A stretch of 64,000 nucleotides of DNA from Geodermatophilaceae bacterium NBWT11 (GTDB lineage Bacteria > Actinomycetota > Actinomycetes > Mycobacteriales > Geodermatophilaceae), in the NCBI GenBank assembly GCA_014218215.1, contig CP043652.1, positions 1,550,001 to 1,614,000 on the forward strand. The letters run 5' to 3'. Positions 1-8,350 of the stretch are shown piece after piece; the stretch's first letter is position 1, and each line of letters opens with the position of its first letter. The translations under genes and the position numbers were made by a program. The notes below the pieces were generated by a model that was not told the DNA's origin, made no database searches, and was given only the letters and a program-made list of their open reading frames with translations.

Positions 1-378
1 GAGCGCGAGAACGGCAAGGCCGGCGTGCTGCTCGGACTCTCCTTCATCTCCGAGGGCGCCATCCCGTTCGCCGCGGCCGACCCGCTGCGGGTCATCCCCT
101 CGATGATGCTCGGCGGGGCCACCTCCGGCGCCCTCATCGCGGCCTTCGGCACCGAGCTGCGGGCTCCGCACGGCGGCGTGTTCGTCTTCTTCGCGATGAC
201 GAACTTCTTCCTCTTCCTGCTGGCGGTCCTCATCGGTGCCGTGGTCGGCGGCGTGGCCGTCACGCTCGCCAAGAGCGTCGGCCGCACCCCGGAGGCGGCC
301 CCCCCGGCCGCCACCGAGGACGCGATGGTCGGCGCCTCCGCCGGGACCACCCGGAGTGACGCCGTCCGCGCCAGCTGA
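1..378 (+). CDS. fruA: PTS fructose transporter subunit IIC, C-terminal part (5' truncated by window)
   Basis: Membrane domain of a fructose-type phosphotransferase permease, which imports and phosphorylates fructose using phosphate relayed from HPr. The reading frame is open from base 1 and ends in TGA at 376-378, so only the last 125 codons are here. The motif [17 protein letters not shown] is the conserved IIC stretch near the end of the family. It is followed by a segment with an HGG motif and a long final transmembrane helix ([19 protein letters not shown]), then a polar Ala/Pro-rich tail. The next gene, 40 bases on, encodes HPr, so this is the 3' end of a fru-type operon. The missing 5' part probably carries the IIA/IIB domains, but that cannot be seen here. 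Confidence 0.9.
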   Translation, partial: ERENGKAGVLLGLSFISEGAIPFAAADPLRVIPSMMLGGATSGALIAAFGTELRAPHGGVFVFFAMTNFFLFLLAVLIGAVVGGVAVTLAKSVGRTPEAAPPAATEDAMVGASAGTTRSDAVRAS

Positions 379-418
379 CACGATCACCGACAGAACTCGA
401 CGCAGAGGAGCGCACCGC

Positions 419-679
419 ATGCCCAGCCAGACCGTGACCGTCGGATCCGCCGTAGGCCTGCACGCCCGTCCGGCCGCCCTGATCGCCGAGGCCGTCGGCA
501 AGGCCGGGGTGCCCGTCACCCTGGCCACCGCGGGGGGCAACCCCGTGGACGCCGGCTCGCCCCTGATGATCATGACGCTCGGTGCGAAGAAGGGCGCCGA
601 GGTCACCGTGACCAGCGACGACGAGGCCGTCCTGGCCGACATCGCCGCGATGGTAGAGCGCGACCTCGACGCCGAGTAG
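419..679 (+). CDS. ptsH: HPr phosphocarrier protein of the PTS
   Basis: Small cytosolic phosphocarrier of 86 residues that moves phosphate from enzyme I to sugar-specific IIA domains. The phosphorylated histidine is His15 in the signature GLHARPAA. A second conserved region, near residues 44-55, reads GSPLMIMTLGAKKG and corresponds to the Ser46 region (here in a GSPL context). I chose the ATG at 419 because an AGAGGAG ribosome-binding site sits at 404-410 and the product then has normal HPr length; the frame is open further upstream but that part has no homology. It directly follows the fructose permease and is probably cotranscribed with it. A strong hairpin terminator follows at 691-727. 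Confidence 0.95.
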   Translation: MPSQTVTVGSAVGLHARPAALIAEAVGKAGVPVTLATAGGNPVDAGSPLMIMTLGAKKGAEVTVTSDDEAVLADIAAMVERDLDAE

Positions 680-690
680 CAACGCGCAGC

Positions 691-727
691 GAACGCCCCG
701 TCCCTCTCCTCGAGGGGCGGGGCGTTC
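691..727 (+). terminator. Rho-independent-type terminator hairpin after ptsH
   Basis: The arms GAACGCCCCG (691-700) and CGGGGCGTTC (718-727) are perfectly complementary and enclose a 17-base loop that can partly pair itself. It lies 11 bases after the ptsH stop. There is no long T-run, as is usual in high-GC actinobacteria. Confidence 0.8.
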
Positions 728-746
728 TGCATTCCCGGCCTGGCAG

Positions 747-796
747 AGGAACCTCCACACCCCCTGGGACGCCCGATGGGGGGTGTAGAGGTTCCT
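747..796. repeat. Hairpin element, family A copy 1 (between convergent genes)
   Basis: Left arm 747-763 (AGGAACCTCCACACCCC) pairs with right arm 780-796 (GGGGTGTAGAGGTTCCT) over 17 bp with one G-U wobble in RNA. It sits between ptsH (+) and the AGE gene (-) and so can end transcription from the right. The same arm sequence recurs at 27231-27247 and 27264-27280, which suggests a dispersed hairpin family. Confidence 0.75.
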
Positions 797-803
797 TCGT
801 CGG

Positions 804-1979
804 TCAGGGGAGCAGCGCGGCCGCGAGGCTGCCGCGGACGGGGCGCTCGCGCAGCAGGAGCATCTGGGCCAGGTGGTAGGCGTCGGGCTGGCCGGTCCAG
901 GTGCCGGTGCCGACCTCGCCGGTCGGGGTCAGCTCGTGGTGCCAGGAGCCGGTGGAGCGGTCCAGGAAGTGCGCGTCGCCGTGCGCCTCCCAGGCGTGCT
1001 GCAGGCCGGCGGCCCGCGGGTCACCGGTGACCTCGTGCCGGACGGCGGCCGCCGCCACCGCCTCGCACAGCACCCAGTGCATCCGGGCGGCGACGACGGG
1101 CCGGTCGGACCAGTCCAGCGTGTACGGGAACCCGGGGTGCCCGTCGGCGGCCCAGCCCCGCTCGGTGGCCGCGGTGAACAGCGCATCGGCGTCGGCGCGC
1201 AACCAGCCCGGGGCCCGGTCCCCGAGGACGGCGTCCAGGTGCAGGCACAGCCGGGACCACTCGAACTGGTGCCCGACGGTCACGCCGTAGGGCCGGAACG
1301 GGTCGGCGGGGGCGTCGGCGTTGTACTCCGGCAGCGGGGTCCAGAGGTGCGTGAAGTGCTCGGGCAGCCGCCAGTCGGCGTCCCGGGCGAAGCCGTGCAC
1401 GACCCGTTCGGTGGCCCGCAGCGCGTGGGTGCGCAGCCGGGCGGTGGCCTCCGGGTGGGTGCGGGCCAGCGCGTCGGCCGCGGCGAGCACCGCCTCCACG
1501 CCGTGCATGTTCGCGTTGGCCCCGCGGTAGTCCTCGACCTCGGTCCAATCGGCCGAGAACGACTCCCGGGCCAGGCCGGCGGCGTCGTCCCAGAACCGGT
1601 CCTCCCAGACCGCGAGCGCCTCGGTGAGCAGGGCGCCGGCCCCCGGCACCTCCGCGGTCACCGCGCTGGAGGCGGCCAGCAGCACGAACGCGTGCACGTA
1701 GGCGGCCTTGCCCCGCTCGGCGGTCGAGTCCCCCCACCCGCCGTGCTCGGCGTCGCGCAGCGGGCCGGCCGTCAGCGCCCGCACCCCGTGCTCGGCCAGG
1801 TCGAGGGCCTCGGTCGACCCCAGCAGGGCGGCGAGGGAGAACACGTGGGTCATCCGGGCGCTGATCCACGTCTCGGTGGGGCGCTGCTCGACCTCGCCGT
1901 CGGCCCCCAGGTACCCGAACCCGTCGGGCACCCGGGAGCGCGCGGCGAAGGTGAGCAGCGGCCCGAGCTCGGTCTCCAT
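804..1979 (-). CDS. AGE superfamily sugar isomerase/epimerase (N-acylglucosamine 2-epimerase-like)
   Basis: Cytosolic protein of 391 residues in the alpha6/alpha6-barrel AGE superfamily, which includes N-acylglucosamine 2-epimerase, mannose isomerase, cellobiose epimerase and sulfoquinovose isomerase YihS. Family-like segments are visible in order: WISARMTHVFSLAALLG (about 39-55), HGGWGDS (about 79-85), DYRGANANMHGVEAVLAAAD (about 150-170, histidine-containing) and VGHQFEWSRLCLHLDA (about 235-250, with the conserved H-x-x-EW). These resemble the aldose-ketose isomerase branch (mannose or sulfoquinovose) more than the N-acyl epimerases, so mannose/sulfoquinovose-type isomerisation is the favoured but unproven guess. 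The ATG at 1979 gives normal family length. It ends 10 bases upstream of the 2-oxoacid dehydrogenase E2 gene, whose stop is at 1990, so it could be the last gene of that operon although it is unrelated in function. Confidence 0.8.
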   Translation of the reverse strand: METELGPLLTFAARSRVPDGFGYLGADGEVEQRPTETWISARMTHVFSLAALLGSTEALDLAEHGVRALTAGPLRDAEHGGWGDSTAERGKAAYVHAFVLLAASSAVTAEVPGAGALLTEALAVWEDRFWDDAAGLARESFSADWTEVEDYRGANANMHGVEAVLAAADALARTHPEATARLRTHALRATERVVHGFARDADWRLPEHFTHLWTPLPEYNADAPADPFRPYGVTVGHQFEWSRLCLHLDAVLGDRAPGWLRADADALFTAATERGWAADGHPGFPYTLDWSDRPVVAARMHWVLCEAVAAAAVRHEVTGDPRAAGLQHAWEAHGDAHFLDRSTGSWHHELTPTGEVGTGTWTGQPDAYHLAQMLLLRERPVRGSLAAALLP

Positions 1980-1989
1980 CGCACCGACC

Positions 1990-3507
1990 CTAGAAGGCCA
2001 GGGCGGTCCCCGGGTCGTGCAGCACGGCGCCGATGTCGGCCAGGAACCGCGAGCCGAGCTCGCCGTCGACGATCCGGTGGTCGAAGCTCAACGCCAGCTG
2101 GGTCACCTGCCGGATCCTGATCTTGCCCTTGTGCACCCAGGGCATCTCCCGGACCGCACCGAAGGCCAGGATCGCCGACTCCCCCGGGTTCAGGATCGGG
2201 GTGCCGGTGTCCACGCCGAAGACGCCCACGTTCGTGATCGTGATGGTGCCGCCCGACATCGCGGTCGGGCTGGTCCTCCCCTCCCGCGCGGTGGCGGTCA
2301 GGTCGGCCAGCGCGCCGGCCAGCTCGGCCAGCGACAGCCGCCCGGCGTCCTTCACGTTGGGCACGATCAGCCCGCGCGGGGTGGCCGCGGCGATCCCCAG
2401 GTTCACGTAGTCCTTGACCACGATCTCCTGGGCCGCCTCGTCCCACGAGCTGTTGACCATCGGGTGCCGGTGCGCCGCGAGCAGCAGCGCCTTGGCCACG
2501 AACAGCAGCGGGCTGATCCGCAGCCCGGCGAGCTCGGGGCGGGCGGCGAGCCGGGTGCGCAGCTGCATCGTCCGGGTCACGTCGACGGTGAGGAACTCGG
2601 TGACGTGCGGGGCGGTGAAGGCGCTGGCGACCATGGCGGCCGCGGTGTGCTTGCGGACGCCCTTGACCGGGATGCGCTGCTCACGGCCCTCGGTGCCGGC
2701 GTCGGCGACCGGGAAGCGGACGACCGTGCCGGCCTCGGCGGCCAGCTCGGCCGGGGTGCGGGCACCCGACGGGGCGGCCCCGCTGCGGGCGGCGTCGACG
2801 TCGGCACGGGTGATGACCCCGCCGTCCCCGGTGCCGGTGACGGTGGTCAGGTCGACGCCGCAGTCCTTGGCGTACTTGCGCACCGGCGGCTTGGCCAGCG
2901 GGCGGGGCGCCCGGCGACCGGGGGCGACGGCCTGGCCCGAGGCGGCCTCGGAGTCGGTGGCGTGCTGCTCGGCGGCCCGGCCCATCTCCACGCCCCCGGG
3001 ACGCACCGGCTTGCTGCGCACGTCCGGGGCGGTCGCCAGCAACGGCGGGCGGTCGCTGCCCGAGCCGTAGTCGGCCTCGGGGAGGACCTGGGGAGCGGTG
3101 GCCCTCTCGGCCGCGGCCGCACCGGAGCGGCGCGGGCGACGGACGGCCTCGGTGTTCTTCGGGCCGTAGCCGACCAGCACCGAGGTGCGGCCGCCCGGCG
3201 CGGGGCCGCCGATCAGCCCCGCGGCGGGGGTGTCGTCGGCAGGTGCGTCGTCGGCCGCGGGGCCGCCGATGTCGATGGTGATGATCGGGGCGCCGACGTC
3301 GACCGTCGTCCCCGGCTCGTGCAGCAGCTCGACCACGGTGCCGGCGTAGGGCGAGGGCAGCTCGACGGCGGCCTTCGCCGTCTCCACCTCGCACAGCGGC
3401 TGGTTGGTGGTGACGACGTCGCCCACCGCGACGAGCCACTGCAGGATCTCGCCCTCGGTCAGGCCCTCGCCGACGTCGGGCAGCTTGAACTGACGCAGGT
3501 CGGCCAT
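1990..3507 (-). CDS. bkdC: 2-oxo acid dehydrogenase E2 component (lipoyl acyltransferase)
   Basis: Core acyltransferase of 505 residues that carries acyl groups on a lipoyl arm from E1 to CoA. An N-terminal lipoyl domain (1-75) has the lipoylated Lys45 in VETAKAAVE. A flexible acidic/Ala-Pro linker follows. A peripheral subunit-binding domain lies near 215-250 (VRKYAKDCGVDL, then GDGGVITRADVD). The C-terminal catalytic domain ends with FDHRIVDG, with the active-site His477. The first in-frame ATG is at 3609, but residues upstream of 3507 are the E1beta gene read out of frame, so the ATG at 3507 is right; it follows the E1beta stop by one base. E1alpha, E1beta and E2 form one operon. The two-subunit E1 and the neighbouring Lrp regulator favour branched-chain 2-oxoacid over pyruvate dehydrogenase. 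No E3 gene is present in the window. Confidence 0.88.
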   Translation of the reverse strand: MADLRQFKLPDVGEGLTEGEILQWLVAVGDVVTTNQPLCEVETAKAAVELPSPYAGTVVELLHEPGTTVDVGAPIITIDIGGPAADDAPADDTPAAGLIGGPAPGGRTSVLVGYGPKNTEAVRRPRRSGAAAAERATAPQVLPEADYGSGSDRPPLLATAPDVRSKPVRPGGVEMGRAAEQHATDSEAASGQAVAPGRRAPRPLAKPPVRKYAKDCGVDLTTVTGTGDGGVITRADVDAARSGAAPSGARTPAELAAEAGTVVRFPVADAGTEGREQRIPVKGVRKHTAAAMVASAFTAPHVTEFLTVDVTRTMQLRTRLAARPELAGLRISPLLFVAKALLLAAHRHPMVNSSWDEAAQEIVVKDYVNLGIAAATPRGLIVPNVKDAGRLSLAELAGALADLTATAREGRTSPTAMSGGTITITNVGVFGVDTGTPILNPGESAILAFGAVREMPWVHKGKIRIRQVTQLALSFDHRIVDGELGSRFLADIGAVLHDPGTALAF

Positions 3508-3508
3508 C

Positions 3509-4483
3509 TCAGAACTCCATCGCTCGGTCGACCACGTCCAGCACCCGGTCCAGGTCGGGCAGGTACTCCTCCTCGAGCTTGGACGGCGGGTAGGTGACGT
3601 CGTAGCCACCGACCCGCAGCACCGGGGCCTCCAGGGAGTGGAAGCAGCTCTCGGTCACCCGGGTGGCGATCTCGGCGCCGAGCCCGAGGTTGGTCTGCGC
3701 CTCGTGGACGACGACGCAGCGCCCGGTGCGGCGCACCGACTCCTCGACCGGGCCCAGGTCCAGCGGGGAGAGCGTGCGCAGGTCGATCACCTCGATCGAG
3801 CGGCCCTCCTCCTCGGCGGCCTGCGCGGCCTGCAGGGCCGTCTTCACCATCGGGCCGTAGGCCAGCAGGGTCAGGTCGTCGCCGGCCCGGACCACGCGGG
3901 AGGTGAACAGCGGCGGCGGGGCGACGTCGAGGTCGACGTCGGCCTTGTCCCAGTACCGGCGCTTGGGCTCGAAGAACACCACCGGGTCGGGGCAGGCGAT
4001 GGCCTGCTGCAGCATCCAGTAGGCGTCGGCCGGGTTCGACACCGCGACCACCTTGAGGCCGGTGGTGTGCGCGAAGTAGGCCTCGGGGCTCTCGCTGTGG
4101 TGCTCGACCGCGCCGATGCCCCCGCCGAACGGGATCCGGATGGTGATCGGCATGGGCAGCCGGCCGCGGGAACGGGCGTGGATCTTGGCGACCTGGGTGA
4201 CGATCTGGTTGTAGGCGGGGAAGACGAATCCGTCGAACTGGATCTCGCAGACCGGCCGGTAGCCGCGCATCGCCAGGCCCACCGCGGTGCCGATGATGCC
4301 GGCCTCGGCGAGCGGGGTGTCCACCACGCGCGCCTCGCCGAAGTCCTTCTGCAGGCCGTCGGTGATCCGGAAGACCCCGCCCAGCTTGCCGATGTCCTCG
4401 CCCATGAGCACGACCTTCGGGTCGTCCTCCATGGCCTTGCGCAGGCCGGTGTTGAGGGCCTTGCCCAGCGTCAGGGTGGTCAC
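3509..4483 (-). CDS. bkdB: 2-oxo acid dehydrogenase E1 component, beta subunit
   Basis: Beta subunit (324 residues) of the thiamine diphosphate-dependent decarboxylase that starts oxidation of 2-oxo acids. Conserved features are VVLMGEDIGKLGGVFR (about 24-39), DTPLAEAGIIGTAVGLAMRG (about 55-74), FGGGIGAVEHHSESPEAYFAHTTGLKV (about 117-143) and a C-terminal transketolase-type domain with YGPMVKTAL and EVIDLRTLSPLD. The start is GTG at 4483-4481; its GTGA overlaps the TGA of E1alpha by four bases, indicating translational coupling. The glycine-rich region with EHHSESPEAY is typical of the branched-chain/pyruvate alpha2beta2 type. Substrate (branched-chain versus pyruvate) cannot be settled from sequence alone. 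Confidence 0.9.
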   Translation of the reverse strand: MTTLTLGKALNTGLRKAMEDDPKVVLMGEDIGKLGGVFRITDGLQKDFGEARVVDTPLAEAGIIGTAVGLAMRGYRPVCEIQFDGFVFPAYNQIVTQVAKIHARSRGRLPMPITIRIPFGGGIGAVEHHSESPEAYFAHTTGLKVVAVSNPADAYWMLQQAIACPDPVVFFEPKRRYWDKADVDLDVAPPPLFTSRVVRAGDDLTLLAYGPMVKTALQAAQAAEEEGRSIEVIDLRTLSPLDLGPVEESVRRTGRCVVVHEAQTNLGLGAEIATRVTESCFHSLEAPVLRVGGYDVTYPPSKLEEEYLPDLDRVLDVVDRAMEF

Positions 4484-5610
4484 TGCTCGAACCCCTCGTG
4501 GTAGCTGAGGAACTCCGCGCGCTGCGCGGCGATCTCCTCGGTCTGCTCGGCGTAGACGTGGTCGAACATGTCGGTGCCGGCCGGGTCGGGCATCTCCAGC
4601 GTGCCCTTCCGGATCCGGACGGCGAGCTCGTCGCCCTCGGCGTCGACGGCGGCGAAGAACTCCGGCCCGGCCTTGCCGGACCGGGACAGGTGCGCCTTCA
4701 GGCGGGCGATCGGGTCACGCAGCTTCCACTCCTCCAGCTCCCCGGCCAGCCGGTAGCGGGTGGGGTCGTCGGATGTGGTGTGCGCACCCATCCGGTAGGT
4801 GAACGCCTCGATGAACGTGGGCCCGGAGCCCTCCCGGGCGCGGGCCAGCGCGGCGCGGGTCACGGCGAGGACGGCGAGGACGTCGTTGCCGTCCACCCGG
4901 ACGCCGGGGAAGCCGAACCCCGCGGCGCGCTGGAACAGCGGCACCCGCGACTGGCGCTCGATCGGCACGCTGATCGCGTACTGGTTGTTCTGGCAGAAGA
5001 ACACCACCGGGGCGGAGAAGGTCGCGGCCCAGATGAAGGACTCGTTGACCTCGCCCTGGCTGGTCGCGCCGTCGCCCAGGAAGGCCAGCGCGGCGGCCTC
5101 GGCGTCGTCGCGCTGTATGCCCATCGCGTAGCCCGTGGCGTGCAGGCACTGCGCGCCGATGACCACGGTGTAGAGGTTGAACCGGCGGGCCACCGGGTCC
5201 CAGCCGCCGAGGTCGTTGCCGCGGAACAGGCTGATCACGTGCAGCGGGTCGACGTCGCGGGTCCAGGCCACGCCGTGCTCGCGGTAGGTCGGGAACGCCA
5301 TGTCCCCGGTCCCCATGGCCCGGCCGGCGCCGACCTGGGCGGCCTCCTGGCCCAGCAGCGAGGCCCAGATGCCCAGCTCGCCCTGGCGCTGCAGGGCGGT
5401 GGCCTCGACGTCCCAGCGGCGCACCAGGGCCATGTCCCGGTACAGGGAGCACAGCTCCTCGTCGGTGACGTCCAGGGCGTAGTCGGGGTGCTCGACGCGC
5501 TCGCCCTCCGGCGTCAGGAGCTGCACGAGGTCGGGCTGGGCGGGCAGGTGCGGCTCGCCGGCCCCCGGGACGGGGTCGACGATCTCCTGCATCTCGGGTG
5601 CTGCGGTCAC
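4480..5610 (-). CDS. bkdA: 2-oxo acid dehydrogenase E1 component, alpha subunit
   Basis: Alpha subunit (376 residues) of the E1 decarboxylase. The thiamine diphosphate binding motif runs from GDG (179-181, GDGATSQGEVNES) to CQNNQYAIS (206-214). The N-terminal stretch RRWDVEATALQRQGELG and the C-terminal YRMGAHTTSDDPTRYR are conserved in the family. The start is GTG at 5610-5608, preceded on the minus strand by a GAGGAG ribosome-binding site. It is the first gene of the E1alpha-E1beta-E2 operon. A 182-base gap separates it from the divergent Lrp-type regulator, an arrangement like the bkdR-bkd locus of Pseudomonas, where an Lrp-family protein activates branched-chain 2-oxoacid dehydrogenase. 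By that analogy the function is probably valine/leucine/isoleucine catabolism; pyruvate dehydrogenase remains possible. Confidence 0.88.
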   Translation of the reverse strand: MTAAPEMQEIVDPVPGAGEPHLPAQPDLVQLLTPEGERVEHPDYALDVTDEELCSLYRDMALVRRWDVEATALQRQGELGIWASLLGQEAAQVGAGRAMGTGDMAFPTYREHGVAWTRDVDPLHVISLFRGNDLGGWDPVARRFNLYTVVIGAQCLHATGYAMGIQRDDAEAAALAFLGDGATSQGEVNESFIWAATFSAPVVFFCQNNQYAISVPIERQSRVPLFQRAAGFGFPGVRVDGNDVLAVLAVTRAALARAREGSGPTFIEAFTYRMGAHTTSDDPTRYRLAGELEEWKLRDPIARLKAHLSRSGKAGPEFFAAVDAEGDELAVRIRKGTLEMPDPAGTDMFDHVYAEQTEEIAAQRAEFLSYHEGFEQ

Positions 5611-5680
5611 GACTTCTCCTCGCCGTCTCCCCCGCCCCCGGGATCCCCGTGGGCACGGTCGGTGGACGTCTCACGGCACC

Positions 5681-5699
5681 GTGCAGCGCCGTGTGCAGC
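5681..5699. promoter_or_regulatory. Direct repeat in the bkdA/Lrp divergent promoter region
   Basis: GTGCAGC occurs at 5681-5687 and 5693-5699, 12 bases apart, inside the 182-base gap between bkdA and the Lrp gene. Repeated sites on one helix face are common for Lrp-type regulators, but this is only suggestive. Confidence 0.3.
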
Positions 5700-5792
5700 A
5701 CATCACTGCCGGATCGGAGTGCGCAAGGGGGGTCGTTCGGATTGAGCAGGATGCTCGGTCAGCCCCCGTTGTGGCGTGGCACACTGAGCACC

Positions 5793-6269
5793 GTGCCCGG
5801 CATCGACGCCACCGACGCCCGTCTCCTGCTCGCCCTCTCCGAGGACCCACGGGCGACGGTGATGGCGCTGTCCGCCCAGCTCGGGCTGGCCCGCAACACC
5901 GTGCAGGCCCGGCTGGCGCGCCTGGAGTCCGGCGGGGTGCTGGACCCCTTCGAGCGGCGCGTCCGCCCCGAGGCGCTGGGCTACCGGCTGGGCGCCTACG
6001 TGACCGTCACGGTCACCCAGACCTCGCTCGCCGAGGTCAGCGCGGGCCTGGCCGACATCCCCGAGGTGCTCGAGGTGACCGGGCTGTCCGGTGTGGCCGA
6101 CCTGCTCGTCCAGGTGGTCGCCGTCGACGCCGACGACCTCTGGCGGATCAGCGAGCAGGTGCTGGCCATCCCGGGCGTGCAGCGCACCGACACCAACCTG
6201 GCACTGCGCCGGTTCGTCGACCACCGGATGACCCCGCTCCTCCGCCGCGCCGCGGGCCTGGACGGCTGA
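5793..6269 (+). CDS. Lrp/AsnC family transcriptional regulator
   Basis: DNA-binding regulator of 158 residues. The N-terminal winged helix (about 5-55) has DATDARLLLALSEDPRATVMAL followed by the recognition helix LGLARNTVQARLARLESGGVL. The C-terminal RAM ligand-sensing domain starts near YRLGAYVTVTV and includes VTGLSGVADLLVQVVA. I chose GTG at 5793 because Lrp proteins normally begin a few residues before the D-x-x-D-x-x-LL motif; an in-frame ATG at 5751 would add 14 residues with no homology. It is transcribed away from the 2-oxoacid dehydrogenase operon and most likely controls it in response to an amino acid or oxo acid, like BkdR. That role is inferred from position. Confidence 0.88.
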   Translation: MPGIDATDARLLLALSEDPRATVMALSAQLGLARNTVQARLARLESGGVLDPFERRVRPEALGYRLGAYVTVTVTQTSLAEVSAGLADIPEVLEVTGLSGVADLLVQVVAVDADDLWRISEQVLAIPGVQRTDTNLALRRFVDHRMTPLLRRAAGLDG

Positions 6270-6290
6270 CCTGCACCGTTAAGGTGCGCC

Positions 6291-7781
6291 GTGCGTCCGC
6301 TGCGTGTCCTGCTCCCCGCCCTGCTGCTGCTCACCGGGTGTGCCACCTGGTCGCAGCCCGCGGCCCCGGTGACCGTGGTGTCCGAGGAGCCCTGCGCGGA
6401 CGCCGAGGGCTTCAGCTGCGTGACCCTCGCCGTCCCCACCGACCACTTCGCGGTCGACAGCCCGACGTGGGACGTCACCTTCGCCGTCCACCGGGCCGAG
6501 CAGGAGTCGCGCGGGGTGTTCGTGACCGCGACCGGCGGGCCGGGTTCCAGCGGCATCGCCCTCGCCACGGACTACACCGACGCCATGCCCGCGGAGATCA
6601 CCGACTCCTTCGACGTCGTCTTCTTCGACCAGCGCGGCATCGGGCTCTCCCAGCCCTTCCGGTGCGACGACACCGTCGCCGCGGACACCAGCGCGGGCGT
6701 GGACAGCTCGTCGTCCCCGGAGGAGCGGGACGCCTTCGCCGAGGCCGCCACCGCGTTCGGGGAGGACTGCTTCGCCGAGGCCGGCGTGGACCCGGCCGAG
6801 GCCGCCCGCTACGACACCCGGCAGGCGGTGGAGGACCTGGAGCTGTTCCGCCGGTGGCTGGGCGCGGACACCCTGACGCTCTACGGGGAGAGCTACGGCA
6901 CGCAGTACGTGCAGACCTACGCCGACGCTCACCCCGAGCACGTCGACGGGCTCGTGCTCGACGGCGTGGTGGACCTGAGCACCGAGGTCGAGGACTTCTA
7001 CACCGAGGCGGCGCAGGCCTACAGCGACGCGTTGACCGCGACCCTGTTGGCCTGCGACGAGCAGCGCCGCTGCGCCGACGAGGCCCCGGGTGACTCGCTC
7101 GCCGGCTACGACCAGCTGGCCGAGCAGCTGGCCGCCGAGCCCGTCGATCTGGGGGACGGCGAGGAGTTCGGGCTGGACGGGCTGCAGGCCGCGGCCTTCG
7201 CATCGGTGAGCGACCCCTTCTCCCGCACCGCGCTGCAGGAGGCGCTCAACGAGGGGCTGGCCGGGGAGTTCGGGTCGCTGGCGACCCTGGCCGCGCCGTA
7301 CCCGGTCGACGACTCGTTCTCCGACGCCCTCTTCCTGGCCGTGGAGTGCCAGGACTTCGACTTCGTGCCCCGCGGGGGCGACGGACGCGCCGAGCTGGAC
7401 GACTGGCTGGACACCGCCGCCGAGATCGGCGCGGACGGGATGCGGCTGGGCGCGGTGTTCTACGACCTGAGCTGCCTGTTCTGGCCAGGCGTCGCCGACA
7501 CCGCGGACTTCGACCGGCCGGCGCCGGTGACCGATCCGGCCTACCCGCTGCTCGTGCTCACCGCCGACACCGACCCGAACACCCCGACCCAGAACGCGCT
7601 GCGGGTCTACAGCCGCGTGCTCGACGACGCCTCGCTGGTCACCCAGCAGGGCGGTCCGCACGTGCTCTTCGGCCGCGGGGTCTCCTGCGTGGACGACCTG
7701 GTGGCCGACTTCGTCGCCGACGGCACCCCGCCGCCGACCGAGGTGACCATCTGCGCCGGTGACGTGTCCGACCCCTACTGA
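6291..7781 (+). CDS. Alpha/beta hydrolase lipoprotein with TAP-like C-terminal domain (tripeptidyl aminopeptidase family)
   Basis: Exported lipid-anchored serine hydrolase of 496 residues, related to the SlpD/SlpE and tripeptidyl aminopeptidases of Streptomyces. The signal peptide MRPLRVLLPALLLLTGC carries a lipobox (LLTG-C17), so the mature protein starts at Cys17. The alpha/beta hydrolase fold shows GGPGSSG (oxyanion hole region, about 82-88), FFDQRGIG (about 110-117) and the nucleophile Ser201 in YGESYGTQ. The C-terminal TAP-like domain includes VLTADTDPNTP (acid region) and the catalytic His457 in GGPHVLFG. The GTG start at 6291 follows 21 bases after the Lrp stop. Probably cleaves short peptides or esters outside the membrane; the substrate is unknown. 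Confidence 0.87.
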   Translation: MRPLRVLLPALLLLTGCATWSQPAAPVTVVSEEPCADAEGFSCVTLAVPTDHFAVDSPTWDVTFAVHRAEQESRGVFVTATGGPGSSGIALATDYTDAMPAEITDSFDVVFFDQRGIGLSQPFRCDDTVAADTSAGVDSSSSPEERDAFAEAATAFGEDCFAEAGVDPAEAARYDTRQAVEDLELFRRWLGADTLTLYGESYGTQYVQTYADAHPEHVDGLVLDGVVDLSTEVEDFYTEAAQAYSDALTATLLACDEQRRCADEAPGDSLAGYDQLAEQLAAEPVDLGDGEEFGLDGLQAAAFASVSDPFSRTALQEALNEGLAGEFGSLATLAAPYPVDDSFSDALFLAVECQDFDFVPRGGDGRAELDDWLDTAAEIGADGMRLGAVFYDLSCLFWPGVADTADFDRPAPVTDPAYPLLVLTADTDPNTPTQNALRVYSRVLDDASLVTQQGGPHVLFGRGVSCVDDLVADFVADGTPPPTEVTICAGDVSDPY

Positions 7782-7819
7782 CCGTTTCCGACCCCGCGGA
7801 CGGCGGGTAGCTGCCGCCC

Positions 7820-8338
7820 ATGGCAAAGCAGACCCCCCTGGGTGCGTTCGGCAAGGGCAAGCGCGGCATCTCCACCGGCGGGTGGCTGGTCCGCGGCGCG
7901 GCCGCCGGCGCGACCGGCACGACCGTGCTGAACACGGTGACCTTCCTGGACATGACCGCCCGCGGCCGCGGCACGAGCTCCACCCCCGAGCAGACGGTGG
8001 AGAAGCTGGCCGAGAAGGCGCACGTGGAGATCCCCGGCGAGGGCGACACCCGCGACAACCGGGTCTCCGGCCTCGGCCCGCTGACCGGGATCGTCGCCGG
8101 CGTCGGCGTGGGCGCCCTGGCCGGGCTGGCCCGGGCCCTGGGCTTCCGGCCGAACCCGCTGGTCGGCGGTCTCGTCGCCGGCGTCGGCGCGCTGGTCGCG
8201 GCCAACGGCCCGATGGCGGCCCTGGGCATCAGCGACCCGCGCACCTGGTCGGCCACCGACTGGGCGGCCGACGTCGTCCCGCACCTGGCCTACGGCTTCG
8301 CCACCCACTCCACCCTGGCGGCCCTCGACCGCGCCTGA
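7820..8338 (+). CDS. Conserved hypothetical membrane protein
   Basis: Protein of 172 residues that I do not recognise by function. The N-terminus is basic (MAKQTPLGAFGKGKRG). It is followed by a glycine/alanine-rich hydrophobic stretch (about 20-45), a charged segment with ESTPEQTVEKLAEKAH-like spacing (about 55-80), and two or three hydrophobic helices (GIVAGVGVGALAGLARAL, then LVGGLVAGVGALVAA, and a C-terminal segment near HLAYGFATHSTLAAL). The pattern resembles small actinobacterial membrane proteins of unknown role. The ATG at 7820 is 38 bases after the TAP-like hydrolase stop. A hairpin element (8351-8392) follows the gene. Confidence 0.7.
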   Translation: MAKQTPLGAFGKGKRGISTGGWLVRGAAAGATGTTVLNTVTFLDMTARGRGTSSTPEQTVEKLAEKAHVEIPGEGDTRDNRVSGLGPLTGIVAGVGVGALAGLARALGFRPNPLVGGLVAGVGALVAANGPMAALGISDPRTWSATDWAADVVPHLAYGFATHSTLAALDRA

Positions 8339-8350
8339 CCCCTGCTGCAC

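Noticed and set aside
236-418. Upstream extension of the ptsH frame
   Set aside because: It overlaps the fructose permease, is Arg/Pro-rich and non-homologous; the ribosome-binding site points to 419.
873-2120. Long open frame on the plus strand opposite the AGE and E2 genes
   Set aside because: Gly/Val/Arg-rich shadow typical of high-GC antisense frames; no domain seen.
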